A stretch of DNA of 64,000 nucleotides. Source: Selaginella moellendorffii (taxonomy: Eukaryota; Streptophyta; Lycopodiopsida; Selaginellales; Selaginellaceae). Of the stretch, positions 30,812-39,950 are shown in pieces; within the stretch, counting starts at the first letter, position 1; each line of letters starts with the position of its first letter. The notes under the pieces are model-generated. The model was not told the DNA's origin. It ran no database searches and was given only the letters and a program-made list of their open reading frames with translations. The stretch is taken from positions 1,123,160 through 1,187,159 of the forward strand of contig NW_003314287.1 of assembly GCF_000143415.4 (NCBI RefSeq). Reading direction: 5' to 3'. The position numbers and the translations under genes are program-made.

Positions 30812-31682
30812 TTCCCTCTGGAATCCTCCCCCAAATTCGAGCAAAAACCGGCCAAATTGGGCGCGATCGCGAGCGAAAAACTTAAAACTGGAAGAACACG
30901 ATCAAGTTCCAGCGCCATTTTAGGCCAAATCTCACCTCCTCCTTGAATCTCTCGAGGAATTGACGAGGTGGAGGGTCAAGAGTGGCTCCCGGCGCCTCGA
31001 AGAAGAATGGACTCCAAAGACCACTTCACCGCTCTACCTCTTTTACCAAGGCTGACGTGGCGTGGAATATGCCGTTTCATACCTTTTACTTTTTTTGTTT
31101 AGTTGTGGAATCATGTGATTTGGTTAAACGCTTGTGTGGTGCATAGCTGGTACAATGTAGCTAGTCAGAGTTTTAATATTTTTCTCGATAGTATATGATT
31201 TGACCACCACCTTATCTCCACAGTGGTAAAAGAAATTACGTAGCCTATAGTCTATTGTGTGATCCCAAACGAAAAGCTTTATATCCTTTTATCCACCTCA
31301 AGAAATGAGTGTTCTGGAAGGAATCGATCCATCTATGGCAGGTACTTCGTATACCACAGCAAAAGCTGGCAGATGGCACCATACAAGAGTTATAGGAGAT
31401 AGCAGACTCTGAACAACTTTGATGCTGGGGGCTGGACTTGAACTCCCTATGCACAGAGCCCGTCGAGGACCTCAAATGATAATATTCTCTATGACAAAGG
31501 TTCAATGTGCGTTGGCTATAACAACTAGGATTCTTCCGAGTTACCAAATAGGATGGCATCAACTCATCGAGGAACTAGGATGCCACACTAATCTTGAGAT
31601 ATTTGGGATTAAGGGTCTTTGGTGCTACTTTCCCAGGTATCGATCCTTGGACGCTTTCCAAGTTTGAAATTTGGCGCGAAGA
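30812..31682. other. Intergenic; one tRNA-like B-box motif
   Basis: Holds the carbonic anhydrase promoter and the upstream region of the next PPR gene. The minus strand around 31428-31445 reads GAGTTCAAGTCCAGC, resembling a tRNA B box, but no foldable tRNA was found. No further coding sequence was recognised. Confidence 0.4.
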
Positions 31683-33395
31683 ATGGGGCTAGGGCAACTT
31701 CTTCCTCTCATGGACTCTTGCAAGGATTTGGAGACGGCGAGGAAGATCCAGGCGATGCTTCGATCCGAGGACGATGTCTTCCTCCACAACCGGCTGATCG
31801 GGATTTATGGGAGATGCGGCAGCGTGAGCGATGCCCGTGCCGTGTTTGACGCGATCAGGCGCAAGGATTGCTATTCGTGGCATGCGATGATCACTGCCTA
31901 TGCGCGGAGTGGCAATCCGGAGGCTGCCAGGCGGGTGTTCGATCAGATGCCTGTCTGGGACGTGGTGTCGTGGAATTCGATCTTGGGCGCCTTTGTCAGG
32001 GCGGGATTTCTCGCCGAGGCGGAGAGGATCTTTGATTCCATGCCTGAGAGGAATCTTGTTTCGTGGAACTCCATTGCCGCTGCGCATGCCCAACAAGGGA
32101 ACTGGTTGGAATCCAAGAGGATTTTTGATTCCATGCCAGGCAGGGACTTGGTTTCCTGGAACACCATGATCGATTGCTACACCCAAAATTCTCAACTGGC
32201 GAATGCAAAGATGGAGTTTGATCTGATGCCTGAGCGCAATCTTGTTTCCTGGAACGCGATTTTGTCTGCTTATACCCGTGATGGGCAAGTTGATATCGCA
32301 GAGGCGATTTTCAAAGAGATGCCGCAGCACGATCTTATCTCCTGGACCGTCTTGCTTGTATGTTTCTCTCAAAACAAAAAATTGACAGAAGCGAAAAAAG
32401 TTTTCGAGACGATGCCCGAGAGAGATTTAATAGCCGGAAATGCTCTTCTTTCTGCAAATGCCCTGACCGGGCATCTAGAGGAAACATCTGTTTTGTTTAA
32501 TAGTATGAACGAAAAAGACGTAGTTTCGTGGACAATTATGGTCACGATGTTTGCTCAAAACTTTAGTTTAGAGGAAGCGCTTATTATTTTTAACCATATG
32601 CCAATGAGAAACTTGGTCTCCTGGACATCTTTAATTTCAGCATACGCCATGAAAGGGTATCTTAGTGAAGCTAAGAATTTGTTTAATGAGCTGCCACAAA
32701 AAGACCTCGTAGCATGGAACACAATGCTAAATGCATACTATGTAAATGGTCTTATGTACGAACTGAAACAGTTTTTTGATCAAATTCCGGGGAAAAACTT
32801 AATTTCTTGGAACGCCGCACTGTCAGCATTTGCCGCAATTGGGCATTTGTATCAAGCGAAAAAGATCTTTGAGACAATGCCCGAGAGAGATTCAGTATCC
32901 TGGTCTCTAATCTCACTTGCCTTCGCTCGCTGTCAACTTGACTCCAGTGCTGTTTTCGCATCAATGCAGCTGACCCATTTCCCGATTGACAGCTGCTTCA
33001 GCACTTTCATCGTAGCTTGCAGTGACTCCGGGAACATTCGCTGCGGCAAGGCGTGCTTCACGTCCATGATCGCAGATTTCGGCATCGACGCAACGAAACA
33101 GCTCTACCTCTGTGTACTGAGCCTCCTCGCCCGCGCCGGATACCTGGAAGACGCGATTGAGCTGATCGAAACAATGCCCTTCGCAGCTGATGCTTTGGAA
33201 TGGACGTGCCTGTTGTCTTCGTGCAAGAGCCATGTCGATTTGGGTCGTGGGAAAAACGCCGCCCAATTCATGCTAACTCGCGATTCTTCGTCCTCTTACG
33301 TACTGCTTAGCAATGTATACCGCTTGGATGCAAAGGAAAGCATTGCACGATCCACGAAACAAAAATCTCCAAAGATTTTGCATCAAACCTTATAG
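31683..33395 (+). CDS. PLS-type PPR protein, about 570 aa, intronless (duplicated-block copy A, intact)
   Basis: First ATG in the long frame is 31683 (MGLGQLLPLMDSCKDLETAR). About a dozen PPR motifs follow in alternating pattern (NLVSWNSIAAAHAQQGNWLE, DLISWTVLLVCFSQNKKLTE). An E-like C-terminus (VLSLLARAGYLEDAIELIE, SSYVLLSNVYRLDAK) ends with a frayed basic tail and stop at 33393-33395. There is no DYW domain. Role by family: organellar RNA binding, probably RNA editing. Codon use shifts from GC-rich in the 5' half to AT-rich in the middle (32380-32930), suggesting gene conversion or recombination between paralogues. A decayed duplicate lies at 38820-39115. Confidence 0.88.
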   Translation: MGLGQLLPLMDSCKDLETARKIQAMLRSEDDVFLHNRLIGIYGRCGSVSDARAVFDAIRRKDCYSWHAMITAYARSGNPEAARRVFDQMPVWDVVSWNSILGAFVRAGFLAEAERIFDSMPERNLVSWNSIAAAHAQQGNWLESKRIFDSMPGRDLVSWNTMIDCYTQNSQLANAKMEFDLMPERNLVSWNAILSAYTRDGQVDIAEAIFKEMPQHDLISWTVLLVCFSQNKKLTEAKKVFETMPERDLIAGNALLSANALTGHLEETSVLFNSMNEKDVVSWTIMVTMFAQNFSLEEALIIFNHMPMRNLVSWTSLISAYAMKGYLSEAKNLFNELPQKDLVAWNTMLNAYYVNGLMYELKQFFDQIPGKNLISWNAALSAFAAIGHLYQAKKIFETMPERDSVSWSLISLAFARCQLDSSAVFASMQLTHFPIDSCFSTFIVACSDSGNIRCGKACFTSMIADFGIDATKQLYLCVLSLLARAGYLEDAIELIETMPFAADALEWTCLLSSCKSHVDLGRGKNAAQFMLTRDSSSSYVLLSNVYRLDAKESIARSTKQKSPKILHQTL

Positions 33396-33732
33396 TTTGG
33401 TAGCTCCAAACTTAGAGAAAAATGGAACTCCCAACTACAAGTCAATGCCGTAGTCAACCTTAGTCAAAGAGGGTCAAACACGATTGCATACGTGGGTAGC
33501 AAAGGAACGTCTCATCCGCGTGGCTTGCACGAGCACCATGCAGGCGATGCGTGGATAGCTCGGCCCCACGGCCACCTCAGCTGCCACCTCGGCCTGGCAC
33601 GTCCACGTAGATTATATGCCCGTGTATTTCTACCGTGAACTGCGGGGACTGAATCTCAGTGTTTATTCTATTTTCTCTCTTCCCTCTTTCGCTTTCTTGC
33701 TCACTCTCTTCTTTCTCGAGAAGAAGTCCTCA

Positions 33733-34038
33733 ATGGCACTGCGAGATTCTTTGTTCGCAAAGTTTGTCTTCGTGTATGGGGACGACGACGATGACAATCC
33801 CCCGGATCTCGCCCCCGCCGCCTCGGAAGTTCCTGCATTGTCTTCTTGTTTCCTGGGGGAAGACCAGATGGTTCCGAGAATCATCTATGAGGCTCACTGC
33901 GGAGATCGCGATCGCCAAGTAAGTTACACAAGAAATCCTGTTCCCTTTTCCTCTTTTGATGATTTCAGTTTGATTCACTGTGTTCCTTGATCAAAACAGA
34001 GAGGTCAATCTCCTCCAACAGTTCGCATTGGGATCTGA
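33733..34038 (+). CDS. Small two-exon gene, 74 aa, duplicated; function unknown (copy A)
   Basis: Exon 1 33733-33918 begins MALRDSLFAKFVFV, has an acidic GDDDDDNPPDL run and ends GDRDRQ. A donor GTAAGT and acceptor ACAG frame an 81-bp intron. Exon 2 (34000-34038) encodes a short tail ending PTVRIGI. The paralogue at 39450-39752 has the same structure, both splice sites and the same stop. Between copies I count 15 nucleotide differences in 225 coding positions, about 8 synonymous and 7 not, and no indels, while the flanks and the intron carry indels. This suggests purifying selection. No known domain was recognised. Confidence 0.6.
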
Positions 34039-34195
34039 GAACGCTGGATCTTTTCACCGCTGCTCCAATTCAAATCCCTCTTGCGTGTAATGTCGTCCCT
34101 CTCGACCGCTCTGACGACCTATAAACTCTCACCTCTTATAGTTTTTGGTCACTTGTAACTCTTGAGAATAATACCAATCCACGTTTGAGTCGATC

Positions 34196-34545
34196 GTGTT
34201 TAGTTTTAGATTTTGGAGCCATGCCTTCGCTGCTTCACCGCTAGCAATGAAGTATCCTCAAACGAAAAATTCATGCTTTCCGAAACTCCCCCCACGAAGT
34301 CGCTTAATTAAGCTCGTCGCTTCTTTCGCAGTTCTGGTTTCCAAGTGGGAAAGATCTGGCCGCGGTTCTAGAGACGTTAGAATGGCGATGATTTCCGGAG
34401 GATCTCCTGATCATTTTTTATTGCCTGGAGAACAGCTGAGTCCACGTCGCCTTCATCGACTGTGGCAGATATTTCTTGACAGTTTTCTACATTGCTGTGC
34501 GCTCGCGACCGCTCCTGGAGCCCTAAATTAAGAAAACTAAAATCG
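34196..34545 (-). pseudogene. Remnant of an SVR7-like PPR-SMR gene (copy A)
   Basis: 34196-34340 aligns to the 3' end of the intact gene at 39951-40140, sharing TTTGGAGCCATGCCTT and GCTAGCAATGAAGTATCC. 34400-34545 aligns to its 5' part at about 41700-42120, sharing ATTGCCTGGAGAACAGC and GGAGCCCTAAA. About 1.6 kb in between is deleted and the rest has indels, so no function is expected. Confidence 0.8.
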
Positions 34546-34841
34546 TTTTAAGCTGTCTGCTGACATTCAGTTACTATATGCTTTATGTTCTTGATCATTT
34601 TCAGAAAGGCAAAGTTTCCAAGAATTTGATCACGGCTATGATTGTCTCGCTACACTCTGCGTAGCTATTAGCTACAAAATAACCGCCTGGACAGTGTCTA
34701 CCAGGTGAAGGATATTCCGAATCGTGATTGTCAGACTGCACATCTTCTCCCGTAAACGATCCTCGGCAACCGTGGCTTCTTTTCTTCACCTAGCTTCACG
34801 CTACCAGACCTAGCCGCCTCTCCACAAGGGAGAAGAGCTAG

Positions 34842-37046
34842 ATGGAGATCGTCATCGATGGACACGGCCACATTCTCGGCCGCGTTGCTTCCATCTGCTC
34901 GAAGGAGCTTCTCAAAGGCCAGCGCTTGGTATTCGATTGCAGTTCGATTGTGATTGCGATTGTTCGATTGCTCGTTCTTTCTTTCTTTCAGGTGATTGTT
35001 CGCTGCGAAGACATTTGCATGTCGGGGGGGATCATCCGCCAGAAGATGAAGTATCATCGGGCTTTAAGGAGGCGCAGCAACACAAATCCCCGGCGTGGTG
35101 GCCCCAAGATCGAAACCTCTCCTTCCGGCATTCTTGCGCGCGTCATCAAAGGGTGAGTCTTTCCTTTCAACCATTTGTGGGCAATTCTTTTCTTGAGGAT
35201 CTAGAATGCTTCCCAGATCCAAGAGGGCGGGTGCACTCCGCAATTTCAAAGCCTACGATGGCTGTCCTCCACCGTATGGTGTCGTGAAGAAAATGGTCAT
35301 CCCCGACGCTCTCAAGTAAGCAAAAAAAATCTCTCAGTCACCACGTTTTTTTACCCTTCGTTTCTGTAGAGTGCTCAGAATGAGAAGGGAGAGTCCCTTC
35401 TGCTTGCTTGGAGCTTTAGCGCGCGATCTCGGATGGGAGGGTGGCGACTTTGTAGCTGTAAGTAATGAAGTAATGAATGACTAGAAAGTTAGATGTTATT
35501 TGATCTCGTTTTTGTTTGGATAGAAACTGGAGGCCAAGCGCAAAGAGAAAGCGCTAGTTTTCTACAAGAGAAAACTCAAATTTCTAGCAGAAAGAAGTCG
35601 TATACTGGATGAGTATGACAAGAAACAGAATGAACTTCAGCAGCAACAGGAAAATCTCTTGGAAGGTATAGTTGTTGCGCTAGTTTTCTATAAAATCAAA
35701 TGCAAAGTTTGTAGCAGAGACAGGTGAGTCTGACGTGAATCAGCGGCGACAACAGGAAAAACTCTCGGAAGGTATTGTTGTGTCTTAGTCTTAAAATGGA
35801 AAATTAGCATTCTTTCCAGGTCTTCAGCGGGTTGTGAAGCTTCCCGAGAACAAGAACCTGATCGACTTATTCGTGTTTGCAAGAGTTTTTCCGGGGTATC
35901 TCTCAGCCATAACCGATGCCTTGGAAACCTCACAGTTCCTAGCGTTTGATACAACGACTGAGCTTGCTGTCAAACCTTCTGAAGCACCGAAAGTCTTGTC
36001 AATGCTCCAGCGCGTTCGATCTCTTGAGAGCTTTGCATTCCATATTGATGTCGGATATGAGGTGAATGCTGAAATCATTCAAAGAGTGCTCTCTTTCCAG
36101 TTTCTGACGAGCGGGTTGATACCAGGTGGATGCTGAAATCATTCAAAACGTGGAGCTAAAAGAACTCGTCATTGAAGGCTTCGAGATCCAAGGCGAAATC
36201 AAGCTTATTCCGTTGCCAAGCCTTGTGGACCTTAACGTCAAGGTATGGACTTCTTATTTGGTTGTTGGATCATCATCTCTCGTTGATATTGTTTCTTATA
36301 TAGGGCTTTATCATTGCTCCTGAAATGCCACATCCTGGCATAGCCTGGCCGTTGCTCACGACTCTAGAGCTTTTCTATATGTTGGTGAGCCTAATCACGG
36401 TGAATGGTATCCTTGCAAGGTGCCCCTCGCTCACTAATCTCAGCATCATCGATTGCATTTACTACGTCGATTTTGACAACGAAGATGACACTGATGATGA
36501 TGCTCCAATGACAAGTGCTTTCTCTCTGGAGTGGACGATTTTTTCAACATCACTCACGTCATTTCGCTTTAAGTAAGTGTGCTCCAACATTTTCTGGTGC
36601 CTAAAACTCTAACTAGTTGCTGTTCTCTCTTTCTTTCAAGGGCAAGGGGGGAGATTTACGACGAGATCAAGATCATTGCTCCAAGCTTGAAGAAACTGAA
36701 CCTTTCTGGTTTCCAGAACCTCAAACTCAAGGGCCCCTTTGCACTGGCGGAAATGAGTCTTTCCGAGATCCATTTTGAGGAGGAATCACTTTCGATTATG
36801 CAGGAGCAGCTAAACAGCATAACGTCCAAGGATCCTTCAGTGACAGAAGTGCTCCGAGTCTCTACGGTGGGTGACGATTCAGGCCGCCTCTATGCAGTGC
36901 TGCGCTCAATTGTGGGAATAACGACTGCAGTGCTTGAAGTCCAGGGAAGTCCAGCACTCCTTGATAACATCGACCACTTACAAGTCTGGGAGTCCATCAG
37001 AACCTACGCAAGGACCGTCAATCTTGTTCCTGCCGAAGTCGACTGA
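34842..37046 (+). CDS. Ribosomal protein uL13 (L13a)-like domain fused to a coiled coil and LRR-like domain
   Basis: ATG 34842 opens MEIVIDGHGHILGRVASICS. After spliced junctions it continues VIVRCEDICMSGGIIRQKMK, SKRAGALRNFKAYDG, PPPYGVVKKMVIPDALKVLR, SPFCLLGALARDLGWEGGDF and KLEAKRKEKALVFYKRKLKF, a nearly complete but diverged uL13. Next come a Gln/Glu-rich helix (ELQQQQENLLE) and a duplicated mini-exon (QRRQQEKLSE). The frame then continues across introns into LRR-like sequence (LKELVIEGFEIQGEIKLI, PSLTNLSIIDCIYYVDF, PSLKKLNLSGFQNLKLKG), ending NLVPAEVD. I traced the phase at each junction and found no stop. The N-terminus is shorter than canonical uL13. This is probably a neofunctionalised paralogue; a normal uL13 gene is expected elsewhere. 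Confidence 0.75.
36060..36147 (+). repeat. 64-bp tandem duplication that forms an intron
   Basis: AGGTGAATGCTGAAATCATT at 36060 recurs as AGGTGGATGCTGAAATCATT at 36124, offset 64 bp; weaker similarity extends upstream of each (TTCCA...). The predicted intron 36062-36125 is 64 nt and is bounded by the AG/GT of the two copies. Reading through meets a TGA, so splicing is required. Confidence 0.75.
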
Positions 37047-37946
37047 GAAATAACTTGTTGCGCTCAATTAAATAAATAAATAACCTTTGGATGCCTATTG
37101 TGTTTGAATATGGCTTGGACCACATCAAAAAACTCTTCAAGCTCTAATTATGCATTGTATTTCCATCATCTGCTGTGCATGTAATTGAATCATTGCAATG
37201 TAAATTTCCTTAACACTTTTGTATTAGGATAAAATGGGTGTATTTTGATATTGTGGGTTGGAAAAGTTTTGATTAGAGGGCTTGATCTTCCTCGCAAGAG
37301 TCAAGAAGATGCCTCATTCTTAAGCATCCATCCTTCCAGAACGCTCTGAGGTGGATAAAAAGATAAAAAACTTGGCACCGACACGGATGACCGGCGATGA
37401 CCGCAAGGACCGGCAATGACCACGACTATAAAGCCTGGTGACTGGGAGGGCTGGCGACGACGGAGATAAGTGGAGGTTTTTTGGAGCTTGGCGCTTGTAT
37501 GGGTGGAGCTTGTTAGAGCTTACTGTAGCTTGAATCTCTTCTGGAGCTGTGGAGCGTGGCTTGGAGCTTTAAGAGCGTGGAATTTAGAAGTGCTCCGTGT
37601 CACACTCAGTTTGTTCTCGTTGTCTTAGTATGGCGGCACCAAAGTAAAACATATAAAATGCTATATTCTTCGATTCGGACGTTAATAACCGCGGATGCCC
37701 CTGTTCTAGAAGATCAAGCCCCGGCTCCATGAGCTTTTTGCTACCCGGGCTGCTACTTAGCCAAAGACGATGATCGTACAATGGCTTCGCATTCAACACC
37801 ACCGAATTTTTATTTCTTTGAAAGTTTTTGATTCTTTGACACTAACTCATGCCCTGTGCAAGAGATGAATCTATGATCTGCTCCATAAGAAGCTGCTCCT
37901 ACAATACATTGGAATATAAAAAAAATTCGAAGTAACTAGAAGTGAA
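37047..37946. other. Intergenic; short GATGACCG-type repeats, no gene seen
   Basis: 900 bp between convergent genes. 37380-37470 has repeated GACCGGC(G/A)ATGACC units, and 37480-37590 repeats GGAGCTTGG / GGAGCTGTGGAGCG. No coding frame or RNA gene was recognised; a degenerate transposon end is possible. Confidence 0.4.
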
Positions 37947-38635
37947 TCAAGGAAGAATCATAGAAGTAGCAGCTTTAGTAAGTTGCTCTTTCATACGCTG
38001 GTGAGCAGCTTCTACAGATGCATCAGCATGCCATTTAATATCATCATCATCTTTGTCCTCCTCTTGAAGGTTTCTAGTCTTGATGCTTTGGCTCTTCAGA
38101 ATCACTTTGGCAACCCTTTTATCTTTCTTGCTGCATCCAATGCTGTTGTTCTGACTGTAAAACTTCATCATCGCCTTGTTGCTGTCGAGGGGATCCATAT
38201 GAGAAAGGTGGCCACACGCTGCACACTTCAGACTTATCATTTTGTCTAGCACAATATCAGTCTCCGGATTCCCACACTTGTAACACTGAACATATTTCTC
38301 AATGAACCTATCCAAGAGATCACACAGTTTTTGAGTTTCGTGAGCGCCATTGACAATAGAAGTATGAGTTTTGTTGTCGAAACTGGATTGCGCCCCAAGC
38401 TCACAACCAAAAAACTTTGTTACATGTGCTGGGGAACGTGCAAGTGCCTTAGCCACCTCGACAATATTCACAATGTTTGTCTTAATACCATTGCCACGCC
38501 CATGAATCTTGGTCACCAGCTTCGGCATTTTGTACCTGTGAATGTGAAGATGTCACATTGAAGTAAGAAATTTTACAAATAATACCTGTAGAAGGCATCA
38601 TTGTTGTTGTTGGAGCCAATGTTTTGAAGCTCCAT
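37947..38635 (-). CDS. Truncated eIF5-like protein (GAP and zinc-finger domain only)
   Basis: Exon 1 from ATG 38635 encodes MELQNIGSNNNNDAFYR. A short intron is followed by YKMPKLVTKIHGRGNGIKTN, so the Arg of FYRYKMP (the eIF5 GAP arginine finger) is restored by splicing. The frame continues LARSPAHVTKFFGCELGAQS, a C-x2-C/C-x2-C zinc finger (CYKCGNPETD, LKCAACGH), a Lys-rich linker, and HADASVEAAHQRMKEQL. It stops after SMILP, at the position where full eIF5 (about 430-450 aa) would run on into its W2/HEAT domain. At about 210 aa it could stimulate eIF2 GTPase but not bind eIF2-beta/eIF3 through W2. Either a decaying duplicate or a GAP-only variant. Confidence 0.7.
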
Positions 38636-38819
38636 AGGTAACTTTTTCCTCAAACACCTCAAGCTTTTTAATTAAGTTTTTAAGCTAAATTAAATCGTAA
38701 GCACTATTTTTATACTTTTCTTTGTTTTTTTCACAGCCAGTTTCCCATGCCTTCAGCAAGACAAAGTGTAACTTCGACCATATGTCCAAGAGAACTTTAT
38801 AGACGCTTTAATTATAGAA

Positions 38820-39115
38820 CGTAGCATGTTTGCTCAAAACTGTCAGATTGATAAAAAATAATTAAACGCTTTCTCTAGACAAGTCATCTCAGTGAGGCAA
38901 AGATTTTGTTTAATCAGCCGCCACAAAAAGCATGGAACACAATGCTAAACGTGTACTATGTAAATGGTCTTATCAAAGAATCGAAACAGTGTTTGAACAG
39001 AAAAAACTTACACTAGAATGCAAATGACTGGCGTTGACGTGTTACTTAGCAATGTATATCACTTGGATGCAGGGTCAAAACAAAGCATTGCACTTGGATC
39101 AATCTTCCTGTTATT
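38820..39115 (+). pseudogene. Decayed fragment of the PLS-type PPR gene (copy B)
   Basis: Matches pieces of the intact PPR gene at 31683-33395 in the same order: ATGTTTGCTCAAAACT, then GCATGGAACACAATGCTAAA and TACTATGTAAATGGTCTTAT, then TTACTTAGCAATGTATA and GCATTGCAC. Large deletions and frameshifts remove the reading frame. Confidence 0.85.
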
Positions 39116-39449
39116 AACTTCACATTGCACTTGAATCAATCTTCCTGTTATAGATTTCACACTTATACTTCCTTTCGAGCTCAGTCAAGGAAATAGTCAA
39201 CATTAGTAAAAAAGAGTCAAATACGATTGCATACGTGGGTAAGAGGAACGTCTCGTCGCGTGGCTTCCACGAGCACCATGCAAGGGATGCGTGGAGCCAC
39301 GGCCACCTCAGCTGCCACCTCGACCTGGCACGTCCACGTAAGATTACGTGCCCCTGTATTTCTACCGCGACTGAATCTCAGTGCTTATTCTATCCCTCTC
39401 TCGCTTTCTTTCTCACTCTCTTCTCTCCTGAGAAGAAGTCCTCTCTACA

Positions 39450-39752
39450 ATGGCACTGCGAGATTCTTTGTTTGCAAAGTTTGTCTTCGTGCATGGGGAT
39501 GACGACGATGACAATCCCCCGGATCTCGCGCCCGCCGCCTCAGAAGTTCATGCATTGTCTCCTTGTCTCCTGGGGGAAGACCAAATGGTTCCAAGGATCA
39601 TCTATGAGGCTCACTGCGGAAATCGCGATCGCCAAGTAAGTTCTATTCCCTTTTCCTCTTTTGATGTTTCCAATTTGATTCACTGTGTTCACTGTGTTCC
39701 TTGATCAATGCAGCGAGATCAAACTCCTCCAACAGTTCGCATTGGGATCTGA
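39450..39752 (+). CDS. Small two-exon gene, 74 aa, duplicated (copy B)
   Basis: Paralogue of 33733-34038. Exon 1 39450-39635 (MALRDSLFAKFVFVHGDDDD) and exon 2 39714-39752 (ending PTVRIGI) have conserved splice sites and stop. Its intron carries a 10-bp tandem duplication (TTCACTGTGT) absent from copy A. Changes relative to A include Tyr15 to His, Pro34 to His, Ser37 to Pro, Phe39 to Leu and Asp58 to Asn (approximate numbering). The upstream ~200 bp is also well conserved between copies (CGATTGCATACGTGGGTA, CTGGCACGTCCACGTA), consistent with a retained promoter. Function unknown. Confidence 0.6.
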
Positions 39753-39950
39753 GAACGCTGGTCCTTTCACCGCTCTAATTCAAATCCCTCTTGCCTGTAT
39801 CTCATCCTTCTCCTTCTTTGCGGATCGGAGAAGCCAGAAAAAGCTAGTTGTCAAGGATCTATGACGAACTATAAACTCTCGCCTTTTGTTGTAACCTCCG
39901 AGAATAATACCAATCCACGATCGCTTCTCTTCGAGTTTGAGTCGATCGTT

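Noticed and set aside
30637-30918. Upstream ATG at 30918 as a transit-peptide start for the carbonic anhydrase
   Set aside because: It is in a different frame from the conserved enzyme start and no clear splice would join them.
33616-33732. N-terminal extension of the small gene from ATG 33616
   Set aside because: The equivalent upstream frame is not preserved in the second copy, while the ATG at 33733/39450 is shared.
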